A DNA stretch of 64,000 bases from Hormiphora californensis (lineage: Eukaryota; Ctenophora; Tentaculata; Cydippida; Pleurobrachiidae), in the NCBI GenBank assembly GCA_020137815.1, contig CM035356.1, positions 3,560,563-3,624,562 on the forward strand, read 5' to 3'. The notes under the pieces are model-generated. The model worked only from the letters and a program-made list of their open reading frames with translations, did no database searches and was not told where the DNA came from. Made by a program: the position numbers and the translations under genes. Every line of letters begins with the position of its first letter. Within the stretch, counting starts at the first letter, position 1. Positions 54,291-64,000 of the stretch are shown here, piece after piece.

Positions 54291-55159
54291 CTGCACCCAG
54301 AATACTGCACCGGTATCTCAGTACATCTCTGTACCATCGTTCATATCTCTGTACTAGCTGAGTGGTGGGGATGGAGCATGTGGGTGCTACCATTCTTAGT
54401 GGTGCGGTTCTATCACTTCTCTACTACATTCAGGTAATTATACCCACTATGCTACTACAAATTAAAAACAGCGGTGGTTTTACGATCTATACAATTGTTT
54501 CATGGTGTCTCACGAGGAGACATCAATCACTATACTACTATGTTATAGTTAGCATGAATCAATATCAATAAAGGGCGGGAATAGTTTATCAGGGACCTCT
54601 CAAGAGAGTGACTGATTTAGCGAATCAAGTAAAGATCCAGGGGGCGAGAAGTGAGAACTTCCCTCGCGGACTCGTGAATGCAATTTTCTGGAATGTGATA
54701 TTGGTGACTAATCGATCTCCAGTAATCTATTTCCCGGGGCAACCCTGTATTGCAACATTTTCCCTTCTCAGATCTGTTATTAAAGGGATCGGTGCGGTTA
54801 TTAATTGACCGTGTGTGTATATCAATCATAATGAATAATCTGGTTTTTCTCTTTCCGGCTGAAAAAGTAATTAGACGGTCTTCCGTGTATGCAGGAGTTG
54901 TGTTTTTAGCAATACTCTAGAATATTCTGATTGTATTTTTTGTAGGTATGCAATATTTCTGACCACCTTTCCACGCTGTGCTCTATTTCAGGCCCGCTCA
55001 GGGCCCCGTCTTTGGACCGTTGCATATTTTAGTTTTCGCACGTGTTTAGTTTTAGTTTTTAGATGAGGTCCCCCTACATAATATGCTAGTACTCATTGAG
55101 AAATCATCGTTGCTTGTGACTGAGTAGTTTCAGTACTTTTTATATTTCCAGGAACACAG

Positions 55160-55276
55160 AATCATTGTGGTAGTTGGGTAGTACCCTTCGTGGGGTAACT
55201 CAGTTGAACACAGGGAGGACACAGCTGGGAAGCAGAGTCACCCCATAAAGGGTACCATCCAGCTACCACAATGATT
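55160..55276. mobile_element. 117-bp hairpin MITE
   Basis: The ends AATCATTGTGGTAGTTGGGT and, inverted, AATCATTGTGGTAGCTGGAT continue into a shared TACCCTT(C/T)-TGGGGT block. Noncoding. Confidence 0.7.
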
Positions 55277-56334
55277 TTCCTGCTCTTCTCATTCTTCACT
55301 AACTTATCAGATTTCCCACAGTCAATAATATTAGCTGTGTAATAGTTTATCTGTCTGGATCTCACTAACCGAATAATTATTAACCTAACCGATATGTAGG
55401 CATCCGTTTAGCCTAATTTGATCAGATATATGCCCTAGACTCACTACTTGCACAAGCTACTGCTGCACCTTTGAAAGATAAGAGTTAGATGGAAAGAGGA
55501 TACCCTTGTTGCAAGGGACGAGAAAACTCTTGTTTTGCACATATCGATTATCTTGGCTTCCCAGTTCAAACTCTTGTCTAGGGAGACCGGAAGCGTTTCT
55601 CTTCGTTTTGTACTCATAACCACATTTCGCCTCGCCCACCTGTCTTTCTCAGTCGAATAGTGTTTGTCTTATGACTATGCTGTGTGTGTTTCAGGGCTCT
55701 CAGCTTGCTTGTATTCCCACGCCGTCCACAATATCACTTTCACTTGACATGGATTGAAAGCAATTGAGAGTGGAAAGAGAGAGACAAAGAAAGAAAGAGA
55801 GATTCCTTGACTATTCAGAGTTTTGTCTTGCACGTCGTGTCTACTGAAACGATCCTCCCCCACTCAATATTCTGACAGACCACAGTCCCACTCTTTGTTA
55901 TTTGACCCTGTTTCATCTGATTGGATTTCTCTCTTGATTGACTCCTAGCTTCATCGTAACATCTGGTTTTCAGTAATTGGGTACTTTGTTGTTGCCCTAA
56001 TTGAGTACTTTGTTGTTGCCCTAATTGAGTCCCTATCTGAGGTAGTGTTGCGTGGCATGTTGCCCATGTCCCTAATTGGCCCAATCAAGTTCTCCCCCTC
56101 TCTCTCACATCCAATTGTAGCACAGGGTTGTTCATTTGATTTGTGTGTGTTTTGAAGTGTGACAGTTGCTGCCCCATTGCACCTTTCCACCCAACTTCTA
56201 TTGCACTTCTGTATTGCATCCTTCCACCCAACTTCTGCACTTCTGTAGTGATACCATGGTCCTTCCCTTTCTGTCATGCTTCACCGCAGGAACAGCTGAT
56301 TTTAAACATACCCGGGTGAGTACTTACCCATATA

Positions 56335-57237
56335 TTAGGTTGTTCCACAATGATCGGGACTGAGGCTATACACCACGCTATGCAGCCCCCTGAATCAAAC
56401 TGACGGTACTACCGGGTTAATTGGTTAATTTGAAAGAGAAAAACTGGTATTAGTTTTGCCGCTACCTGTTTGGTTGCGGAATTAGGGCCAATTTTCAATA
56501 TCTCGAAATACCCGCCGCCGAAAGGCCAATTATTGACCAATAAAGGTACCTTATTATGATCCAAATTTGGTTTAACGCTGGTTGGGATTACTCTTGGACT
56601 TAACCGAGCCGTTCGTGTGAAATTCGTTGGCAAATTCCGGTTTCATAGCTCAATATCGACAAAAGTTCACAAAAAATAGACGAAAAACGACCCAAAAAAG
56701 TTGCAATTTTTAAGCAATTTTTCTAAAACCCAAAAAAAAGTACAAAAAAGACCATTTAAAGGTTTAAAATGGATGGATTCGCAAAGAGAATCGTTTCAAT
56801 TAAATTTTTAGCTATCAAGAACTTGTTTTGGAACCACTATGCGCTGGCAAGGGCCACAGTTTCTTGGAAATTTCTGATTTTTAGCTCTAGTAGGAAATGA
56901 CTTCTGCGCCGAGCAAAATTGAAATTTGAGGAAAAAAATTCACTAAAGTTTAAGTTCAGACAATTCCTGAACGCCTAGTACTGTTTTCGTTATTGATTTT
57001 TGAAATTTTCTGTGACTCAGAGCTTCTTTAAGAAAGTCACTTTTTTCATTTTCGGCAGCCAAAAAAGTGAGATTTTTAAAGTGGACTTCCTGGTTCTTAC
57101 AAAAACGCAACAGGATCTTAACAAAGCTTCTTAGAACAGAAAAATGTCCCAAAAACACGATGGTGTTGGCAGAATTCCCCTAAGTTGGCTAGTTTTTGAT
57201 TTATACCTACAGTCCCGATCATTGTGGAACAACCTAA
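56335..57237. mobile_element. Non-autonomous mariner-like element
   Basis: 28-bp inverted ends start TTAGGTTGTTCCACAATGAT, with TA on both borders. The TTAGGTTG(T)TCC style is that of mariner-type termini. The 903-bp interior is AT-rich and encodes no transposase. Confidence 0.75.
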
Positions 57238-58339
57238 TATTATGTCCAGTACATGGTAATGAAATTACCCCTCTGTTATTATTGCTCATTGCATTGTATG
57301 CAATAAAAGGGGCCAAGTCCAGTACACATGGTGGTAGTAACTTGTTATGTTCTAACCCTCCTTTACATTTGTTTCCCGTGCAGGGTGCGGTGAAACAGGG
57401 TCAAGCCAGGCAAGTAGTGCCCATATATTTTCCAGTATATAGAACTGAGTTGTTTCAGTGATAGGGAAATGAATAGTAGGATTAGGAGATATTACCCTCC
57501 CTTCGCATGGCATACAACATTAATTTTCTACCCAAATATTATATGCTGATACATTCATTGTTCATGACCCCCCCTCTATCTCTATCTATCTCTATCTATC
57601 TATCTATCTCTCTCAAAACACCCTGCATCCCGTGTGTATTGAGTATTCTCGCCGCAACATATCCAGCCTCTCCCGTGATTAGCTCTTGCTGCTGTACCCA
57701 TCACTGGTACCGGAGCAGGAACTGACATAATTCAATCGGCATAATAATAATAGTATAATTATATGCTCCTATTATACCTGAAGTGCATACATGGTATTAT
57801 AATTGGCCACGTGACAACAACTGATCCCCTTTATCATTTTATTTATAGTTGGCTTTCAGATATATCGCTATCTTGAGCTAGCGTGTGTGTGTGTGGATTT
57901 GTGCAGCTAACAAGGCGTAATAGCTCTTTTGTCAACACAGTACTAGTAGTACCCTGCAAATATTATACCTCCTCACTGTCACTTGTCAACTGCCACTTTT
58001 GTACTTTTGTATACTTTTGTTCTGCATTCTACTGCTGCACAAGTTCCTGCGGATCTCTGCAGTCACCAGACACTATATTGTACATACATATCAGACCTGA
58101 TCTGAGCAGAGTTGAGGCGGTGTATAAACTGGTGTTGTCGGCATAGTAGTGTGGAGATACACGCTTGTGTGTTGCCCTGGTAATATCTTGGTACTATCTC
58201 TCTTGGCAATCTCTCGGTACTCTCTCTCGGTACTTTCTGATCGGTACTCTGGTACTCTCTCGGTACTTTCTGATCTGTACTCTGGTACTCTCTCGGTACT
58301 CCGAAGATAAAGTCCAAGCTAGACAACTGATGTGAGATT

Positions 58340-60894
58340 ATGTTTGGTAAGAACCAGGGAGATGAAAAGGATCAGTTGGTTGGAGGGGAGATAGTCCCTA
58401 CAGAGACCTCTGCAACCCCTCCACCTCCTCCACCACCAGTTGATCTTGTCATAGATGAGGAGGTGGTGAAAAAGGAAGAAGGGAAAAAGAGGGAACGGAG
58501 GAAGTCGGAGGGGAAGAAAAAGGAACGGAGGTCCTCCAGGAAGGAAGGGGATGGAGAGAAAAAGAAGAGGACAGATGGAGAAAAGAAGGATAGGGAGGAG
58601 AAGAAGGATAATGGAGATAAGAAGGAGAAACGAGAGAAGAAAGATAAAGGAGAGAAAAAGGATAAGAAAAAGAGAGAAGACAAGCAGAAAAAAGATGAAA
58701 AAGTGTCCGCCCCAACTGCAAAAACAGAAGAGAAGCCAGCTGGAGACGTAAAAGATAGCCCTAAATTGGACTCAAAATCGTCAAGAGGTTCTTCAGGCAG
58801 TAAAAAAGAACAAAAGAAAAAGGAGAAAGAAGAGAAAAAAGAGAAAAGGGAAAGAGAGAAGAAGGAGAAAAAAGAGAAGAAAGAAAAAAAGGTGCATACA
58901 CTTTCTTTGATAGTTGGTTACCTTATTATACCATATTATGGGTCTTGGTATAATATTCACTATAATTTTCACTACTTCCAACTCTAAACAATCCTCTTTT
59001 CAGCTGACGAAAGATACGAAGAAGAACAGGATTACTATCGGTAAGTTGGTAGACAAAATAACGATTCATATTGACTGACCTTATTGTGACTGGACTAGTT
59101 ATGTGCTTGACAAGTAACGACAGACTGGGGTTTCATCTAGTGAGCAATATTGTATCTCATCTAGATCTGCTAAATCAGTACCTCACCATGAACAACATTC
59201 AACATCATCTGGTGGTAATGGTCCCATCATATGGCATATGGTGAGGTATCAGGTTGTATTATGTTTCCACCATTTTATCTCTTCCTGTCCATCTCTCTCC
59301 CTTATTATGTGTCACCTGCAGCAGCAGCAGGGGTAATATGGTAGTTCTGGGCTGAACATTTTCGACCGCTTTAAAGCGCTTTAAAGCGTTCGAGAAAGCG
59401 CTTTATAGCGCTTTAAAGCGCTTTAAAGCGATACCGCTTTAAAGCGCACCGCTTTAAAGCGCTTTTAAAGCGCTAAAAGCGCTTTATAGCGGTTTCTGAA
59501 GCAATATAAAGCGCTTTCGAAAGCGCTATAAAGCGCTTTCGAAAGCGCTATAAAGCGCTTTTAAAAGCGCTTTAAAGCGCCACCGATTTAAAGCGCTTTA
59601 TTTTCAAAATTTAGCGCTTTAAAGCGTTTTGCAAGCGCTTTAAAAAGCGCTATGAAGCGCTATAAAGCGCTTCGTCAGATCGCTTTAAAGCGCTATTTAG
59701 CGCTATTTAGCGCTTTATAGCGCTTTCGAAAGCGCTTTTAAAAGCGCTATAAAGCGCTAAGTAGCGCTAGAAAGCGCTTTTAAAAGCGCTATAGCGCTTT
59801 TAAAAGCGCTAGAAATCGCTTTCAATAGCGCTATAAAGCGCTACAAGGCGCTTTATAGCGCTTTTTAAAGCGCTTTATATAGCATATTTGAAAGCGCTTT
59901 ATAGCGCTATACAGCGCTTTTAAAAGCGCTTTTTATCGCTTTATAAAGCGCTTTAGAAAGCGCTTTAGAAAGCGCTTTAAAGCGCTTTTAAGAGCGCTTT
60001 AAAGCGCTTTTTATAGCGCTAAAAAGCGCTTTCTAAAGCGCTTTTTAAAGCGCTAAAAAGCGCTTCTTAAAGCGCTAAAAAGCGCTTTTTAAAGCGCTTT
60101 AAAGCGATATAAAATGTGCTACTTCAACCGCTAAAAAGCGCTATAAAGCGCTAAAAAGCGCTTTAAAAAGCGCTTTAAAAAGCGCTAGGAAGCGCTTTTA
60201 AAAGCGCTTTGTAGCGCTTTATAAAGCGCTTTTCAAAGCGCTTTTTAGCGCTTTTTAAAGCGCTTTGAAGCGCCATAAAAAGCGCTAAAAAGCGCTTTGA
60301 ATAGCGCTAAAAAGCGCTTTTTATAGCGCTATAAAGCGCTATTAAGCGCTTTTTGTGGCGCTTTAAAAAGCGCTTTATAGCGCTTTATAAAGCGCTTTAT
60401 ATATCGACTTCTTAAAGAGCTTTTCGAGGCGCTATAAAGCGCTATTTAGAGCGCTTTATAGCGCTTTTTAAAGCGCTTTTTAGCGCTTTAAATAGCGCTG
60501 AAAAGCGCTTTATATAGCGCTTTTAAAAGCGCTTTATATAGCGCTTTATATAGCGCTTTATATAGCGCTTTATATAGCGCTTTATATAGCGCTTAATATA
60601 GCGCTTTCAAGCGCTTTAAAAAGCGCTTTCTATAGTAAAACGAGCTCATCACATGAAGCTTTTTTGCAATAGTGGCATTGTAGTTCAGTGAACTGGCCTA
60701 ATAATCTACTTGCCACTTGTATTCGTATTTCTTAATCAATCAATTGACTTGCTACCAGCTACACACACGTCTGACGTCACCATTGACCATTCAAGTCTCA
60801 TAACTAACATCTTTACACTGTTTTAGCTGTAGACTGTATCTCAACCAGCCGGAGCCACCAGCCAGATTACGGCGTAAAAAATTACACCCCCTAG
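58340..60894 (+). CDS. Lys/Glu-rich low-complexity protein, 2-3 exons
   Basis: Exon 1, 58340-58891, encodes 184 residues: MFGKNQGDEKDQLVGGE, a seven-proline run, an acidic VDLVIDEEVV, then almost pure K/E/R/D/S. Exon 2, 59004-59040, reads LTKDTKKNRITI and ends on a GT donor. A possible last exon at 60827-60894 has a good acceptor, keeps the phase and stops after about 22 residues ending VKNYTP. The total would be about 218 residues. The family is not recognised, and the charged repeats give no functional clue. An intron of 1.8 kb would contain most of the AGCGCT array. The last exon is the weakest part of the model, so the gene may instead continue elsewhere. Confidence 0.5.
59367..60636. repeat. 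AGCGCT palindromic-word array, block 1
   Basis: About 1.27 kb made almost wholly of the self-complementary core AGCGCT, usually as AAAGCGCTTT, joined by short A/T spacers of varying length (TATA, TTA, AAA). There is no single fixed period except a clean 12-bp stretch TATATAGCGCTT at about 60535-60600. It reads alike on both strands. Confidence 0.95.
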
Positions 60895-61015
60895 AGATTC
60901 CGAAAACATCATGATATGGCTGTGAACCTCACATGGTGCCCGCCACACCCGAAAACGCCGCACCTATTAAAATCCTCCGTGGTAATGGTATACCCTCTTT
61001 CTCTATCCCTCACTC
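60637..61015. other. Unique island between the two AGCGCT blocks
   Basis: Ordinary complexity sequence free of AGCGCT. It includes the possible terminal exon at 60827-60894. No other feature is seen. Confidence 0.6.
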
Positions 61016-61627
61016 ACGCTTTAAGAGGCGCTTTAAAGCGCTTTTTATAGCGCTTTATATAGCGCTTTATAAAGCGCTATAAAAAGCGCTTTAAGAGGCG
61101 CTTTAAAGCGCTTTTTATGGCGCTTTATATAGCGCTTTATAAAGCGCTATAAAAAGCGCTTTAAGAAGCGCTTTATAGCGCTTTTTATAGCGCTTTATAT
61201 AGCGCTTTATAGCGCTATAAAAAGCGCTATAACAAGCGCTATAAAGCGCTTCTTAAAGCGCTTTAAAGCGCTTTTTAAAGCGCTTGAAAGCGCTTTATAA
61301 AGCGCTATAAAGCGCTTTACAGCGCTTCATAAAGCGCTATAAAAAGCGCTTGAAAGCGCTTTAAAAAGCGCTTTAAAGCGCTTTTTAAAACACTTTATAA
61401 AGCGCTTTATAGCGCTATAAAAAGCGCTACAAAGCGCTTTATATAGCGCTTTACAGCGCTTTATAAAGCGCTTTATAGCGCTTTTTATAGCGCTATAAAG
61501 CGCTTTATAGCGCTTGATATAGCGCTTTTTATAGCGCTTTAAAGCGCTATATAAAGCGCTATAAAGCGATTTATAAAGCGCTATGAAGCGCTATTTAAAG
61601 CGCTATAAGAAGCGCTTTAAAGCGCTT
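61016..61627. repeat. AGCGCT palindromic-word array, block 2
   Basis: Same composition as block 1. A longer internal period of about 70 bp is visible at 61020-61160 (GCTTTAAGAGGCGCTTTAAA repeated). Confidence 0.95.
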
Positions 61628-61639
61628 CCCTAGTCAGAA

Positions 61640-61725
61640 TTAAATACGTATTTATTGCGCAAATACGTATTTAAATAGCGCGTAAATACGCTATAAATAC
61701 GTATTTAATACGTATTTTTTGCTAA
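61640..61725. repeat. AAATACGTATTT palindromic patch
   Basis: Directly after block 2 the palindromic word changes to AAATACGTATTT, with several copies and one TTGCGCAA. It has the same style of symmetrical word plus A/T spacer. Confidence 0.8.
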
Positions 61726-61826
61726 TAAATAAGTAAAAGCCGCGCATTTTGCTCGTGCTGACAATACTAGCGGTGAGTTTTATGCCCAGATTGCATGCTT
61801 GAGCGCCTTACGTGACCGCGTAAAAC

Positions 61827-63990
61827 GTCTCACCTTCCCTTTCCAGCCCTATCGCCAATTGCTACCCCCTTTCCCGTGCTGTAAACCTTCTGTGAAACAT
61901 CTCACCTTCCCTTTCTAGCCCTATCGCCAATTGCTACTCCCTTTCCCGTGCTGTAAACCTTCTATAAAACATCTCACCTTCCCTTTTTAGCCCTATCGCC
62001 AATTGCTACCCTCTTTCCCGTGCTGTAAACCTTCTGTGAAACATCTCACCTTCCGGCTTCCCTTTCTAGCACTATCGCCAATTGCTACCCCCTTTCCCGT
62101 GCTGTAAACCTTCTATAAAACATCTCACGTTCCCTTTCCAGCCCTATCGCCAATTGCTACCCCCTTTCCCGTGGTGTAAACCTTCTGTGAAACATCTCAC
62201 CTTCCTTTTCTAGCACTATCGCCAATTGCTACCCCCTTTCCCGTGCTGTAAACCTTCTATAAAACCCTTGGTTCCCCTGCTACCACGACCTAAAAGGGAT
62301 GTAACAATACAAATTGGTCTGAACCAAGAGTTAGAACCCTTGGTTCCCCTGCTACCACGACCCAAAAACCCTTGTAACAATACAAATTGGTCTGAACCAA
62401 GTGTTAGAACCCTTGGTTCCCCTGCTACCACGACCCAAAAAGGCTGTAACAATACAAATTGGTCTGAACCACGAGTTAGAGCCCTTGGTTCCCCTGCTAC
62501 CACGACCCAAAAGGGCTGTAACAATACAAATTGGTCTGAACCACGAGTTAGAGCCCTTGGTTCCCCTGCTACCACGACCCAAAAAGGCTGTAACAATACA
62601 AATTGGTCTGAACCAAGAGTTAGAACCCTTTCCCGTGCTGTAAACCTTCTGTGAAACATCTCACCTTCCCTTTCCAGACCTATCGCCAATTGCTACCCCC
62701 TTTCCCGTGCTGTAAACCTTCTATAAAACATCTCACCTTCCCTTTCCAGCCCTATCGCCAATTGCTACTCCCTTTCCCGTGCTGTAAACCTTCTATAAAA
62801 CATCTCACCTTCCCTTTCCAGCCCTATCGCCAATTGCTACCCCCTTTCCCGTGCTGTAAACCTTCTGTGAAACATCTCACCTTCCCTTTCCAGCCCTATC
62901 GCCAATTGCTACCCCCTTTCCCATGCTTTAAACCTTCTATAAAACCCTTGGTTCCCCTGCTACCACGACCTAAAAGGGATGTAACAATACAAATTGGTCT
63001 GAACCACGAGTTAGAGCCCCTTTCCTGTGCTGTAAACCTTCTGTGAATCATCTCACGTTCCCTTTCCAGCCCTATCGCCAATTGCTACCCCCTTTCCAGT
63101 GGTGTAAACCTTCTGTAAAACCCTTGGTTCCCCTGCTACCACGACCTAAAAGGGATATAACAATACAAATTGGTCTGAACCACGAGTTAGAGCCCCTTTC
63201 CCGTGCTGTAAACCTTCTATAAAACATCTCACCTTCCCTTTCCAGCCCTATCGCCAATTGCTACCCCCTTGGTTGGTTGGTGTAAACCTTCTGTAAAACA
63301 TCTCACCTTCCCTTTCCAGCCCTATCGCCAATTGCTACTCCCTTTCCCGTACTGTAAACCTTCTGTGAAACATCTCACCTTCCCTTTCTAGCACTATCGC
63401 CAATTGCTACTCCCTTTCCGGTGCTGTAAACCTTCTGTAAAACCCTTGGTTCCCCTGCTACCACGACCTAAAAACCCTTGTAACAATACAAATTGGTCTG
63501 AACCAAGTGTTAGAACCCTTGGTTCCCCTGCTACCACGACCCAAAAACCCTTGTAACAATACAAATTGGTCTGAACCAAGTGTTAGAACCCTTGGTTCCC
63601 CTGCTACCACGACCCAAAAACCCTTGTAACAATACAAATTGGTCTGAACCAAGTGTTAGAACCCTTGGTTCCCCTGCTACCACGACCCAAAAACCCTTGT
63701 AACAATACAAATTGGTCTGAACCAAGTGTTAGAACCCTTGGTTCCCCTGCTACCACGACCCTAAAACCCTTGTAACAATACAAATTGGTCTGAACCAAGA
63801 GTTAGAACCCTTGGTTCCCCTGCTACCACGACCCAAAAAGGCTGTAACAATACAAATTGGTCTGAACCACGAGTTAGAGCCCTTGGTTCCCCTGCTACCA
63901 CGACCCAAAAACCCTTGTAACAATACAAATTGGCACAAGCAGCAAGCAATAAATGATTTAAAGCACGGGAAAGGGGATAGAAATTGGCGA
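61827..63990. repeat. Two-unit mosaic satellite
   Basis: Unit A (72 bp) contains CTCACCTTCCCTTTCCAGCC, CTATCGCCAATTGCTACCCC and CGTGCTGTAAACCTTCTGTG. Unit B (72-73 bp) contains CCCTTGGTTCCCCTGCTACC, ACGACCCAAAAACCCTTGTA and ACAATACAAATTGGTCTGAA. Runs of A and B alternate: A to about 62264, B to 62630, A to 62940, then short mixed stretches, and B from about 63443 to 63930. Switches A to B occur at TAAAAC/CCTTGG, and B to A inside a shared CCCTT. B carries CTTGGTTC at its start and GAACCAAG near its end. The array probably continues past the window. Confidence 0.95.
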
Positions 63991-64000
63991 TAGCATAGGG

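Larger units (their letters stand above)
54291..58339. other. Gene-poor interval
   Basis: No convincing exon. It holds two inverted-repeat elements (55160-55276 and 56335-57237), a TATC run near 57580-57605, and a GGTACTCTCTC-type tandem patch at about 58190-58300 just before the next gene. Confidence 0.55.

Noticed and set aside
59367-61627. CRISPR-like array
   Set aside because: There are no constant-length repeats separated by unique spacers. It is a eukaryotic palindromic-word array.
62216-63949. Long open frames on both strands in the satellite
   Set aside because: They recur with every 72-73-bp unit and in several frames. They have no start context or non-repeat portion.

Overview
This is a stretch of animal nuclear DNA. 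Its genes carry many short introns with GT-AG borders, and several encode conserved eukaryotic proteins. The repertoire (DM9-repeat lectin-like protein joined to a fascin-like domain, ADF/cofilin, aquaporin, stathmin-like coiled coils, SEC23), the moderate gene density, the many palindromic DNA-transposon remnants and a CR1/jockey-like LINE suggest a marine invertebrate. A sponge is a reasonable guess, but the sequence alone does not prove it. All gene models below come from reading the frames and checking that splice phases close.

Layout: 1-1778 shows no gene. 1779-11687 (-) is an eight-exon ribose-phosphate pyrophosphokinase (PRPS) gene of 318 codons. Its introns hold three long inverted-repeat elements, one of them sitting on a splice donor. 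12376-13937 is a 1.56-kb palindrome ending 12 bp before a DM9-repeat gene (13950-15775, +) that has a one-base frameshift in a proline-rich linker. 15776-21221 holds only small hairpin elements, microsatellites and a candidate pre-miRNA hairpin. 21222-23502 (+) is an aquaporin and 25593-26564 (+) an ADF/cofilin, with a LINE fragment between them. 30566-31544 and 32383-37334 (both -) are two neighbouring stathmin-like genes; the second has a 2.9-kb nested palindrome in intron 2. 38360-44635 holds a LINE fragment and a nearly intact LINE. 45293-49834 (-) is a complete eleven-exon SEC23. 51374-54290 (+) is a five-exon unrecognised basic protein. 58340 onward (+) is a Lys/Glu-rich protein whose last intron may contain a 2.3-kb array of the palindromic word AGCGCT. 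From 61827 to the window end lies a mosaic satellite of two roughly 72-73-bp units.

The genes are housekeeping or cytoskeletal and do not form an obvious joint pathway: nucleotide precursor synthesis (PRPS), actin turnover (cofilin), microtubule or membrane-linked coiled coils (stathmin-like), COPII vesicle budding (SEC23), and water/solute transport (aquaporin).

The most unusual feature is the load of large palindromes with well-defined borders (TA, TTAA, AATAT or a 15-bp direct repeat). Several have equal-length, nearly identical arms and lie in introns or at a promoter, so they could produce long double-stranded RNA. Next are the AGCGCT array, the two-unit mosaic satellite, the element that duplicated a splice donor, and the 24-bp wobble-paired hairpin.
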